Positions 1 through 8,046 of a stretch of DNA of 64,000 bases are shown piece after piece. Origin of the DNA: Kluyvera sp036759925 (GTDB taxonomy: Bacteria; Pseudomonadota; Gammaproteobacteria; Enterobacterales; Enterobacteriaceae); contig NZ_JAPKIB010000005.1 in the NCBI RefSeq assembly GCF_036759925.1, positions 186,001-250,000 of the forward strand. Direction: 5' to 3'. A program made the position numbers and the translations under genes. Under the pieces are notes generated by a model. It made no database searches. It was not told the origin of the DNA and was given only the letters and a program-made list of their open reading frames with translations. Every line of letters starts with the position of its first letter. The first letter of the stretch is position 1.

Positions 1-399
1 GATGGGCAAACGGCCTGGAATATCATCATCCGCTTCGACACCATCGAACACCTTTATGCCTGGACCCAGTCTGACGTGCGGCGCAAGCTGGTTGAGGAGA
101 TTGCCCCGGTGCTGGGTGAGGGCGACCATACTGAAGTGCGCACCGAAGCCGCCTTCTGGTTTACCCCGCCCGCCGCCAACGTCCGCCAGCCCAAGCGCTG
201 GAAACAGTTTCTGATAACGCTGCTGGTGATTTTCCCCAGTACCAATCTGGTGCCCGCGATTACCGGCGCGCTGCTGCCGTCGTTAAAGGGAACCCTGTCG
301 CTGCATTTTATCAATGATGCCTGTGTGGTCGCGCTGGTGGTCTGGTTCTGGATGCCCATCGTGACCCGCCTGTTTGCCGGTTGGCTGAAAAAAGCCTGA
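1..399 (+). CDS. Antibiotic biosynthesis monooxygenase-like membrane protein, C-terminal part
   Basis: The frame is open from the first base, so the N-terminus lies outside the window; 132 codons remain. The visible part starts inside an alpha/beta segment resembling the ferredoxin-like ABM fold (WNIIIRFDTIEHLYAWTQSD) and ends in two hydrophobic stretches (about residues 68-87 and 103-122) that look like membrane helices. This layout matches the ABM-superfamily proteins with a membrane tail (COG3224 type); their substrate is not established. The stop lies 20 bases before the amidohydrolase gene on the same strand, which suggests co-transcription. The family call is moderately sure; any enzymatic role is inference. 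Confidence 0.6.
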   Translation, partial: DGQTAWNIIIRFDTIEHLYAWTQSDVRRKLVEEIAPVLGEGDHTEVRTEAAFWFTPPAANVRQPKRWKQFLITLLVIFPSTNLVPAITGALLPSLKGTLSLHFINDACVVALVVWFWMPIVTRLFAGWLKKA

Positions 400-419
400 A
401 CCGACGCGAGGAGAACGCT

Positions 420-2288
420 ATGTCACAAACCGCTACCCTGATTTTAACCCAGGGGCAGATTCACACGCTTGACCCGCAACAGCCGCTCGTGGATGCGGTG
501 GCCATTGCCGACGGCAAAATTCTGGCCGTCGGCAGCGACGCGCAGATGATGTCCTGGGCGGGTGAAGGCACGCAGATTGTCGACCTGCATGGTCACACGG
601 TGATCCCCGGCCTTAACGACTCGCACCTGCACCTGATTCGCGGCGGGCTGAACTACAACCTGGAGCTGCGCTGGGAAGGCGTACCGTCGCTGGCGGATGC
701 GCTACGCATGCTCAAAGAGCAGGCCGACCGTACGCCGTCGCCGCAGTGGGTGCGCGTGGTGGGCGGCTGGAGCGAGTTCCAGTTTGCCGAACGCCGGATG
801 CCAACGCTGCAAGAGCTTAACGATGCCGCGCCAGATACGCCGGTATTTGTGCTGCACCTCTACGATCGTGCGCTGCTCAACCGCGCCGCGCTGAAGGCGG
901 TGGGCTACACCAAAGATACGCCAGCTCCTGCGGGCGGCGAAATTGTCCGCGATAACAACGGCAACCCGACCGGGATGCTGATTGCCAAACCTAACGCCAT
1001 GATCCTCTACGCGACGCTGGCGAAGGGGCCGAAGCTGCCGCTGGAGATGCAGGTCAACTCCACCCGTCAGTTTATGCGCGAGCTCAACCGACTGGGGCTG
1101 ACCAGCGCCATTGATGCGGGCGGCGGCTTCCAGAACTACCCGGAAGATTACGAAATTATTGAGCAGCTGCACGCCAATAAGCAGATGACTATCCGCATCG
1201 CCTATAACCTGTTTACCCAGCGTCCGAAGCAGGAGGTCGAGGATTTCGAACGCTGGACGGATATGCTGAAACCGGGGCAGGGCACCGACTTCTACCGTGC
1301 CAACGGCGCGGGCGAGATGCTGGTCTTCTCGGCGGCCGACTTTGAAGATTTCTTGCAGCCGCGTCCGGATCTGCCGCCGGGTATGGAAGATGAGCTTGAG
1401 CGTGTGGTTCGTCACCTGGTCGAACATCGCTGGCCGTTCCGTCTGCACGCCACTTACGATGAATCGATCAGCCGCATGCTGGACGTGTTCGAGAAGGTTA
1501 ACCGTGATATTCCGTTCAATGGTCTGCACTGGTTCTTTGACCACGCAGAGACCATCACCGAGCGTAACATTGAGCGCGTGAAGGCGCTGGGTGGCGGGAT
1601 TGCGGTGCAGCACCGTATGGCCTTCCAGGGGGAATACTTTGTCGATCGCTACGGCAAAGATGCGGTGAAACACACGCCGCCGGTGGCGAAAATGCTGGAG
1701 GTGGGCGTTCCTGTTGGTTTGGGTACGGACGCGACCCGTGTGGCGAGCTATAACCCGTGGACGGCACTGTACTGGCTGGTTTCCGGGCGTACCGTCGGCG
1801 GTATGGCGATGTATGACGATGAAAACCGTCTGCCGCGCGATGTGGCGCTGGAACTGTGGACGGCAGGCAGCGCTTGGTTCTCCAGCGAGCAGGGGAAAAA
1901 GGGACGTATTGCCGCTGGGCAGTTGGCGGATTTGGTGGCGTTGTCGAAGGACTATTTCAACGTGCCGGAAGAAGAGATCAAAGGCATTGAGTCGGTGATG
2001 ACGATTGTCGATGGCCGCGTGGTCTACGCCGCCGGGCACTTCACGCCGATCGCCCCGCCGTCGATTCCGGTGGTGCCGGATTGGTCGCCAGTGGTGAAAG
2101 TGCCGGGTCACTATCGCTCCGCGCCTCCGGGTTCTGAGCATATCGGCGCGGTGGTTCAGATGCACCAGTGCTGCGGCAGCTGCGGCGTACACGGGCATCA
2201 GCACGACATTGCGCGTCAGTCTGGTATTCCGGTATCTGACGATCGCGCCTTCTGGGGCGCACTCGGCTGCTCCTGCTTCTCGTTCTAA
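420..2288 (+). CDS. Amidohydrolase family 3 (YtcJ-like) metal-dependent hydrolase with Cys/His-rich tail
   Basis: 622 residues. I chose the ATG at 420 because a GAGGAG ribosome site lies just before it and the N-terminus MSQTATLILTQGQIHTLD is the usual amidohydrolase-3 beginning. The composite N-terminal beta domain leads to the metal-binding SHLHL motif near residue 67, and later HATYDE, HWFFDHAE and a GTDATR motif supply further TIM-barrel ligands. The family hydrolyses amide or related bonds; the substrate here is unknown. The last 40 residues hold C584, C585, C588, H591, H593, H595, C617 and C619, an unusual cluster that could bind metal. It follows the ABM-like gene closely and precedes an MFS gene, so it may belong to a small catabolic unit. 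Confidence 0.85.
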   Translation: MSQTATLILTQGQIHTLDPQQPLVDAVAIADGKILAVGSDAQMMSWAGEGTQIVDLHGHTVIPGLNDSHLHLIRGGLNYNLELRWEGVPSLADALRMLKEQADRTPSPQWVRVVGGWSEFQFAERRMPTLQELNDAAPDTPVFVLHLYDRALLNRAALKAVGYTKDTPAPAGGEIVRDNNGNPTGMLIAKPNAMILYATLAKGPKLPLEMQVNSTRQFMRELNRLGLTSAIDAGGGFQNYPEDYEIIEQLHANKQMTIRIAYNLFTQRPKQEVEDFERWTDMLKPGQGTDFYRANGAGEMLVFSAADFEDFLQPRPDLPPGMEDELERVVRHLVEHRWPFRLHATYDESISRMLDVFEKVNRDIPFNGLHWFFDHAETITERNIERVKALGGGIAVQHRMAFQGEYFVDRYGKDAVKHTPPVAKMLEVGVPVGLGTDATRVASYNPWTALYWLVSGRTVGGMAMYDDENRLPRDVALELWTAGSAWFSSEQGKKGRIAAGQLADLVALSKDYFNVPEEEIKGIESVMTIVDGRVVYAAGHFTPIAPPSIPVVPDWSPVVKVPGHYRSAPPGSEHIGAVVQMHQCCGSCGVHGHQHDIARQSGIPVSDDRAFWGALGCSCFSF

Positions 2289-2298
2289 CCCGCTCTCA

Positions 2299-2328
2299 GG
2301 TGGTCAGGTTCACTGACCGCCTTTTCTT
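2299..2328 (+). terminator. Rho-independent terminator after the amidohydrolase gene
   Basis: A 9-bp stem (GGTGGTCAG with CTGACCGCC, one wobble pair) with a GTTCA loop is followed by TTTTCTT. It lies 11 bases past the stop and separates the amidohydrolase from the transporter. Confidence 0.7.
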
Positions 2329-2535
2329 GTGATTCTCGCCTTGTTGTTATCAATATATTTCAAATTTGTGATCTTTATTGGTGCGATCCGTCTGGATCTT
2401 TGCGCCTGCCTCTTCTAATGTCATTAACATCTTAATGATTAGATAATAATCAATAGATTTGTATATATCAGAATAGAGCAAGGCGAGCGCAATACCGCGC
2501 TGGCCACCGTTTTTACGTGCCAATGGGGATGCCAG

Positions 2536-3894
2536 ATGAGTCACGTTTATGCCGATAAACCAATATTAAACAGCCTGACCGGCAGTGCAGAAGAACAGCG
2601 GTTATTAAAGAAGGTGGTGTGGAAAATCATGCCGGTACTGTTTATCGCCTACTTTTTCTCTTTTCTTGACCGCGTCAATATTGGCTATGCCAAGCTGCAG
2701 ATGCAGAGCGCTATTGGCTTTACCGATACGCAGTATGCGATTGCGGCGGGGATCTTTTTTATCGGCTATGCGCTATGCGAAATTCCCAGCAATATGCTGA
2801 TGGATAAAATCGGCGCACGTAAAACGCTGACCCGCATCATGCTGCTGTGGGGCGCGCTTTCCGCCTGCACGATGTTTGTGCAGACTATCAACCAGCTTTA
2901 TGCGCTGCGGATCTTGCTGGGTATTTTTGAAGCTGGATTTGTACCGGGGGTGATCCTCTACTTTACCTACTGGTTCCCGAGCCATATTCGCGGGCGCATC
3001 ACCGCCATCTTCCTGGTTGCCACGCTGACCGCACCAATGATTGGCGGCCCGGTTTCCGGGGTTGTTTTGCAATATATGCACGGTTGGCACGGGCTGGAGG
3101 GCTGGCAGTGGATGTTCCTGCTGGACGCGCTGCCGGTCTTTATCATCGCGGGGGTTATCTATTTTAATCTCGCCGACAAGCCGGAAGAGGCGACATGGTT
3201 AAGCCCGCAGGAAAAGGCGCTGCACCAGCAGATGATGCAGAAAGACCGGGAAAAGCAGGGCATCACGGCGGGTTATGGCACGCACGGTAACAAAGCGATG
3301 CTGGGGGCGCTGGCTGACCCGAAAGTGTTCCTGCTGATCGCCTTTATTTTTGCCACCAACTGCGGCGCGTATGCGTTTAACTTCTGGCTACCGACGATGA
3401 TTAAAGAGATGGGGGTTGGCAATATTGCGGTTATCGCGCTGCTGGGGGCGATCCCGTTCGCCATGGCGATTCTGGGGGAACTCACGATTTGCCGCAGCTC
3501 CGATATCCGTCGTGAACGCCGCTGGCACTTTGTCTTTGGTGCGACGCTTGCTGCCGTGAGCCTGATTGCGGTGGGTTATCTGGAGGTGCCGATGTATCTG
3601 AAGCTGGTGCTGCTGGGGGTGGCCGGGTTTGGCTTTAGCGGGGCATCGGGGATCTCCTGGACCTTCCCATCGACCTATCTTGATCCGGTGAAAGCGCCGG
3701 CGGGGATTGCGATGATCAGTATGATCTCCACGTCGTCCGGCTTCTTTGCACCGTGGATAATGGGCGTGACGCGGGATATGACCGGGAGCAGTAATGCGGG
3801 GCTTTACAGCATTGCGGCGGTGCTGCTGGCGAGCGTGATTATCATGATTTTCTTTGCACCGAAGCGGGCGGTGTATGTGCAGCAGTCTTCATAA
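2536..3894 (+). CDS. MFS transporter, anion:cation symporter (ACS) family
   Basis: 452 residues with about 12 hydrophobic segments. The first helix ends in FLDRVNIGYAKL, a characteristic ACS-family motif (phthalate, galactonate, tartrate and glucarate permeases), and the loop after helix 2 reads DKIGARKT, the MFS motif-A position. It probably takes up an organic anion by proton symport at the inner membrane. The ATG at 2536 has GGGGAT about 7 bases upstream. It follows the amidohydrolase gene but a terminator and an AT-rich 247-bp gap lie between, so it probably has its own promoter. No substrate can be named from the sequence. Confidence 0.85.
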   Translation: MSHVYADKPILNSLTGSAEEQRLLKKVVWKIMPVLFIAYFFSFLDRVNIGYAKLQMQSAIGFTDTQYAIAAGIFFIGYALCEIPSNMLMDKIGARKTLTRIMLLWGALSACTMFVQTINQLYALRILLGIFEAGFVPGVILYFTYWFPSHIRGRITAIFLVATLTAPMIGGPVSGVVLQYMHGWHGLEGWQWMFLLDALPVFIIAGVIYFNLADKPEEATWLSPQEKALHQQMMQKDREKQGITAGYGTHGNKAMLGALADPKVFLLIAFIFATNCGAYAFNFWLPTMIKEMGVGNIAVIALLGAIPFAMAILGELTICRSSDIRRERRWHFVFGATLAAVSLIAVGYLEVPMYLKLVLLGVAGFGFSGASGISWTFPSTYLDPVKAPAGIAMISMISTSSGFFAPWIMGVTRDMTGSSNAGLYSIAAVLLASVIIMIFFAPKRAVYVQQSS

Positions 3895-3922
3895 CGGGGT
3901 GTATCACCGACTCCTGCAAAAC

Positions 3923-3950
3923 AAAAAGGCTCGCAATGCGAGCCTTTTTT
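3923..3950. terminator. Bidirectional terminator between the MFS and peroxiredoxin genes
   Basis: GGCTCGC pairs with GCGAGCC around an AAT loop, with an A-run on the left and a T-run on the right, so it can end both convergent transcripts. Confidence 0.85.
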
Positions 3951-3967
3951 GACGAAACGTCAGCCGA

Positions 3968-4570
3968 TTACAGGCTGGATACGTTTTCGCTCAGGTACTT
4001 AGCAACGCCGTCCGGAGACGCGTTCATGCCTTCTTTCCCTTTTTCCCACTGCGCCGGACACACTTCGCCGTGCTGCTCGTGGAACTGCAGCGCATCAACC
4101 ATACGCAGCATTTCGTCGATGTTACGGCCCAGCGGCAGGTCGTTAACCACCTGGTGACGAACCACGCCGTTAGCGTCGATCAGGAAGGAGCCGCGCAGTG
4201 CAACGCCTTCGTCTGGGTGTTCGATACCGTAAGCTTTCTGAATTTCGCGTTTAACGTCGGCAACCATAGCGTATTTCACTGCACCGATGCCGCCTTTGTC
4301 GACAGGGGTGTTACGCCATGCGTTGTGAACGAATTCGGAGTCAAAAGAGACGCCAACCACTTCAACGCCGCGCTTCTGGAACTCTTCGTAACGTTTGTCG
4401 AAGGCAATCAGCTCGGACGGGCAGACGAAGGTGAAGTCCATCGGCCAGAAGAACAGAACGGTGGCTTTACCCTGGGTGTGCTGTTTGAAATTGAATTTCT
4501 CAACGATTTCACCGTTGCCCAGTACCGCTGCTGCGGTGAAGTCAGGCGCTTGACGAGTAACCAGAACCAT
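3968..4570 (-). CDS. Typical 2-Cys peroxiredoxin (AhpC/Prx1 type)
   Basis: 200 residues. The start was set at MVLVTRQAPDF, preceded by AAGGAGA; a longer frame to 4609 lacks support. The peroxidatic cysteine is C50 in FTFVCPSE and the resolving cysteine is C171 in EVCPAQW, so this is a typical 2-Cys enzyme that reduces hydrogen peroxide and organic hydroperoxides in the cytoplasm. It is the stand-alone Prx seen next to acpH in Klebsiella-type genomes, not the AhpC partner of AhpF, since no ahpF is present. An OxyR-like site upstream (4647-4683) suggests peroxide induction. It converges with the MFS gene. Confidence 0.93.
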   Translation of the reverse strand: MVLVTRQAPDFTAAAVLGNGEIVEKFNFKQHTQGKATVLFFWPMDFTFVCPSELIAFDKRYEEFQKRGVEVVGVSFDSEFVHNAWRNTPVDKGGIGAVKYAMVADVKREIQKAYGIEHPDEGVALRGSFLIDANGVVRHQVVNDLPLGRNIDEMLRMVDALQFHEQHGEVCPAQWEKGKEGMNASPDGVAKYLSENVSSL

Positions 4571-4618
4571 GGGGTTCTCCTTTGAATTTATAAGGTTAAT
4601 GGAACGCAACGCGGGCCA

Positions 4619-4683
4619 GTATAGGGAGGGTAAGCGGGGAACACAAAAAGACTATGACGATTAATAAGATAGGATTCACCTAT
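4619..4683 (-). promoter_or_regulatory. Peroxiredoxin promoter with OxyR-like operator
   Basis: Elements AAAG, CGAT, ATAG and CTAT stand at exact 7-base spacings (4647-4683), matching 14 of 16 bases of the four-part ATAG-N7-CTAT-N7-ATAG-N7-CTAT OxyR pattern. On the minus strand a TATACT box (4619-4624) follows with only a weak -35 (TTTGTG), as expected for an activator-dependent promoter with OxyR bound against the -35 region. OxyR binding is an inference from the match. Confidence 0.6.
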
Positions 4684-4739
4684 CAATTATTATCTTACCA
4701 AAGGAATAAGCATAGCCGTTCCGTGGCCCGATGCAAGCC

Positions 4740-5321
4740 CTACAGCGCTTTGTTTTTCGCCTGCGCCATCATCTGTGGATAGAACTGCCAGAAACGCGTT
4801 TCCAGCGCATCATAGTGCGCGTCGAGGTCATGCCATGAATCGCGCAGCGCATCGAGCTTCGGACGACGGCTGGCCATCCCGTTCAGCACCCTCTGGATAA
4901 AGTCCATCTCGCCATAGCGCTCCAGCCAGCGTTCAGACCACAGGTGTTCGTTCAGCGTCAGAAAGCGTGCCGGAACATCCGGAAGGATCGTGGCGACTTC
5001 GCTGCGTGCATAGTGGGTGAACTCAGGCAGGGCTATCTCCGGCGAGATTTGTGCCCAGTGGCGCGAAAGGAAGTGGTCCCACATGACGTCGAGCGTAATC
5101 GGCGCAACGCGGCGCGTTTCGGGGCGGAACCATTCGCGCGCTTCTTTAACCTGCGGCAAATTGTCGGTCATCACGTCAATGCGGCGATGCATATAGATGC
5201 CATCAACGATGTCGGCCGGGTAATCCTGCTGCGGGTTACCGCGAACAAAATCTGCCAGCAGGTTTCCCGATAGCGAGCTATTGGCCAGGTGCGCGAGATG
5301 CAGGTGAGCGAGAAAATTCAT
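4740..5321 (-). CDS. acpH: Acyl carrier protein phosphodiesterase
   Basis: 193 residues beginning MNFLAHLHLAHLANSSLSGNL, the usual AcpH N-terminus. AcpH removes the 4'-phosphopantetheine arm from holo-ACP, giving apo-ACP. The family is HD-related; D24 in LADFVRG, the HRRID motif near residue 46 and DVMWDHFL are the conserved metal-site segments. Length equals the E. coli protein (193). It is divergent from queA across a 91-bp gap, the same arrangement as in E. coli. The peroxiredoxin gene lies downstream on the same strand but has its own promoter. Confidence 0.95.
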   Translation of the reverse strand: MNFLAHLHLAHLANSSLSGNLLADFVRGNPQQDYPADIVDGIYMHRRIDVMTDNLPQVKEAREWFRPETRRVAPITLDVMWDHFLSRHWAQISPEIALPEFTHYARSEVATILPDVPARFLTLNEHLWSERWLERYGEMDFIQRVLNGMASRRPKLDALRDSWHDLDAHYDALETRFWQFYPQMMAQAKNKAL

Positions 5322-5412
5322 TGTTAAACGTTTATCCAGAGGGGTAAGGGTTGCAGGGATGTCTCCCCGGCACTAGACTACCCGCCTCATTATTAAGCCC
5401 AGAGTCACAGTC

Positions 5413-6483
5413 ATGCGCGTTGCCGATTTCTCCTTTGAACTACCCGAATCCCTGATTGCCCACTATCCACAAGCCGAACGTAGCAGCTGTCGCTTGCTTT
5501 CGCTGGATGGGCCGACGGGCGCGCTGACGCACGGTACTTTCACCGATTTGCTCGATAAGCTCAACCCTGGCGATCTGCTGGTTTTTAACAATACCCGCGT
5601 GATCCCGGCGCGCCTGTTTGGTCGTAAGGCCAGCGGCGGCAAGATTGAAGTGCTGGTCGAGCGTATGCTGGATGATAAACGTATTCTGGCACATATTCGC
5701 GCCTCTAAAGCGCCGAAGCCGGGTGCTGAGCTGCTGCTGGGTGATGATGACAGCATTAAAGCGACGATGGTTGCCCGCCATGATGCGCTGTTTGAAGTTG
5801 AGTTCGACGACGATCGCAGCGTGCTGGATATTCTGAATGCTATCGGCCACATGCCGCTGCCACCATACATCGATCGCCCGGACGAAGACGCTGACCGCGA
5901 ACTGTATCAGACCGTGTATAGCGAAAAACCGGGTGCCGTTGCGGCACCAACCGCGGGCTTGCACTTCGACGAACCGCTGCTGGCGAAGCTTCGCGAAAAG
6001 GGCATCGAGATGGCGTTTGTTACCCTGCACGTGGGGGCGGGCACCTTCCAGCCGGTGCGCGTCGACAGCATTGAAGACCACATCATGCACTCCGAATATG
6101 CAGAAGTACCGCAAGAAGTGGTTGATGCGGTGCTGGCGGCGAAAGCGCGCGGCAACCGTGTGATTGCGGTGGGCACCACCTCTGTTCGCTCGCTGGAAAG
6201 CGCGGCGCAGGCGGCAAAAGATGAACTGATTGCGCCATTCTTCGGCGACACGCAAATCTTTATTTTCCCGGGCTACCAATACCAGGTGATTGATGCACTG
6301 GTGACCAACTTCCACCTGCCGGAATCGACGCTTATCATGCTGGTTTCCGCTTTTGCGGGTTATCAGCACACCATGAACGCCTATAAGGCTGCTGTAGAAC
6401 AAAAATATCGCTTTTTTAGTTACGGCGATGCCATGTTTATCACGTACAATCCGCAGGCTATTTTTGAGCGTGTCGGGGAATAA
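5413..6483 (+). CDS. queA: S-adenosylmethionine:tRNA ribosyltransferase-isomerase
   Basis: 356 residues, full length (MRVADFSFELPESLIAHYPQ). QueA moves and isomerises the ribosyl group of S-adenosylmethionine onto 7-aminomethyl-7-deazaguanine at tRNA position 34, forming epoxyqueuosine. Family segments are visible: VFNNTRVIPARL near residue 57, the PAGAVAAPTAGLHF-like stretch (here GAVAAPTAGLHF) and TLHVGAGTFQPV. It heads the run queA-tgt-yajC-secD-secF; tgt begins 53 bases downstream and supplies the previous step of the same pathway. Confidence 0.97.
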   Translation: MRVADFSFELPESLIAHYPQAERSSCRLLSLDGPTGALTHGTFTDLLDKLNPGDLLVFNNTRVIPARLFGRKASGGKIEVLVERMLDDKRILAHIRASKAPKPGAELLLGDDDSIKATMVARHDALFEVEFDDDRSVLDILNAIGHMPLPPYIDRPDEDADRELYQTVYSEKPGAVAAPTAGLHFDEPLLAKLREKGIEMAFVTLHVGAGTFQPVRVDSIEDHIMHSEYAEVPQEVVDAVLAAKARGNRVIAVGTTSVRSLESAAQAAKDELIAPFFGDTQIFIFPGYQYQVIDALVTNFHLPESTLIMLVSAFAGYQHTMNAYKAAVEQKYRFFSYGDAMFITYNPQAIFERVGE

Positions 6484-6536
6484 GTTCCCGGCATGAGAAT
6501 TTAACGTCGGACTGTTTTTCTGACGCAGGAGTAAAG

Positions 6537-7664
6537 ATGAAATTTGAACTGGACACCACAGACGGTCGCGCCCGCCGCGGCCGCCTGGTTTTTGATCGCG
6601 GCGTTGTCGAAACGCCAGCCTTTATGCCGGTGGGTACCTACGGCACCGTTAAGGGCATGACGCCGGAAGAAGTAGAAGCGACCGGCGCACAAATCATTCT
6701 TGGCAACACCTTCCACCTGTGGCTGCGCCCGGGTCAGGAAATCATGAAGCTGCACGGCGACCTGCATGATTTCATGCAGTGGAAAGGGCCAATCCTGACC
6801 GATTCCGGCGGTTTCCAGGTCTTCAGCCTGGGCGATATCCGCAAAATCACCGAGCAGGGTGTGCACTTCCGCAACCCTATCAACGGCGACCCGATCTTCC
6901 TCGATCCAGAAAAATCGATGGAAATTCAGTACGATCTCGGTTCCGATATCGTGATGATTTTCGATGAATGTACGCCGTACCCGGCGGATTGGGACTACGC
7001 CAAGCGCTCGATGGAAATGTCTCTGCGCTGGGCTAAACGTAGCCGCGACCGTTTCGATGGCCTTGGCAACAAAAATGCGTTGTTTGGCATCATTCAGGGC
7101 AGCGTTTACGAAGATTTACGTGATATCTCCGTCAAAGGTCTGGTGGAGATTGGCTTTGATGGCTACGCTGTCGGCGGCCTGGCGGTAGGTGAGCCGAAGG
7201 AAGACATGCACCGTATCCTGGAGCACGTTTGCCCGCAGATCCCTGCTGACAAACCGCGTTACCTGATGGGCGTCGGCAAACCAGAGGACCTGGTTGAAGG
7301 CGTTCGTCGCGGTATCGATATGTTTGACTGCGTTATGCCAACGCGTAACGCCCGTAACGGTCATCTGTTTGTGACCGACGGTGTGGTGAAAATCCGTAAT
7401 GCCAAACATAAGAGCGATACCAGCACGCTTGATGCCGAGTGTGATTGCTACACCTGTCGCAATTATTCGCGTGCATACTTGCATCATCTTGACCGTTGCA
7501 ACGAAATATTGGGCGCGCGCCTCAATACCATTCATAATCTTCGCTACTATCAGCGCTTAATGGCTGGTTTACGCAAGGCTATTGAAGAGGGTAAATTAGA
7601 GAGCTTCGTGACCGATTTCTACCAACGCCAGGGGCGTACCGTTCCACCTTTGAACGTTGATTAA
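6537..7664 (+). CDS. tgt: tRNA-guanine transglycosylase
   Basis: 375 residues. Tgt exchanges guanine 34 of GUN-anticodon tRNAs for the queuine precursor preQ1. The general acid/base D89 lies in LTDSGGFQVF, the nucleophile D264 in GIDMFDCVMPTR, and the zinc ligands are C302, C304, C307 and H333, all at the numbering of the E. coli enzyme. AGGAG precedes the ATG. It acts directly before QueA in queuosine synthesis, and yajC follows after 22 bases. Confidence 0.98.
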   Translation: MKFELDTTDGRARRGRLVFDRGVVETPAFMPVGTYGTVKGMTPEEVEATGAQIILGNTFHLWLRPGQEIMKLHGDLHDFMQWKGPILTDSGGFQVFSLGDIRKITEQGVHFRNPINGDPIFLDPEKSMEIQYDLGSDIVMIFDECTPYPADWDYAKRSMEMSLRWAKRSRDRFDGLGNKNALFGIIQGSVYEDLRDISVKGLVEIGFDGYAVGGLAVGEPKEDMHRILEHVCPQIPADKPRYLMGVGKPEDLVEGVRRGIDMFDCVMPTRNARNGHLFVTDGVVKIRNAKHKSDTSTLDAECDCYTCRNYSRAYLHHLDRCNEILGARLNTIHNLRYYQRLMAGLRKAIEEGKLESFVTDFYQRQGRTVPPLNVD

Positions 7665-7686
7665 TTTTAATAATGAGGGAATTTGA

Positions 7687-8019
7687 ATGAGCTTTTTTAT
7701 TTCTGATGCGGTAGCAGCAACCGGGGCTCCGTCGCAGGGCAGCCCGATGTCTCTGATTCTGATGCTGGTGGTTTTCGGCCTGATCTTCTATTTCATGATC
7801 CTGCGTCCACAGCAAAAACGTACCAAAGAGCATAAAAACCTGATGAGCTCCATCGCGAAAGGCGATGAAGTGCTGACTAACGGTGGCCTGGTGGGTCGTG
7901 TGACCAAAGTAGCGGAAACTGGCTACATTGCTATCGCACTGAACGACACCACTGAAGTGGTTATCAAACGTGACTTCGTAGCTGCCGTTCTGCCGAAAGG
8001 CACCATGAAGGCGCTGTAA
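7687..8019 (+). CDS. yajC: Sec translocon accessory subunit YajC
   Basis: 110 residues with a single membrane helix at about residues 20-39 followed by a basic cytoplasmic stretch (RPQQKRTKEHKN) and a small soluble domain with the KGDEVLTNGGLVGRV motif. YajC associates with SecD and SecF in the holo-translocon at the inner membrane; its own role is minor in E. coli. GAGGG lies before the ATG. It sits between tgt and secD with short gaps, consistent with one transcript. Confidence 0.97.
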   Translation: MSFFISDAVAATGAPSQGSPMSLILMLVVFGLIFYFMILRPQQKRTKEHKNLMSSIAKGDEVLTNGGLVGRVTKVAETGYIAIALNDTTEVVIKRDFVAAVLPKGTMKAL

Positions 8020-8046
8020 TATTTCGTTTTCCCAAAGGGAACTGCC

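Noticed and set aside
702..2204. 500-codon minus-strand open frame inside the amidohydrolase gene
   Set aside because: Low-complexity His/Arg-rich translation typical of the antisense frame of a GC-rich gene; the plus-strand protein has clear family motifs.
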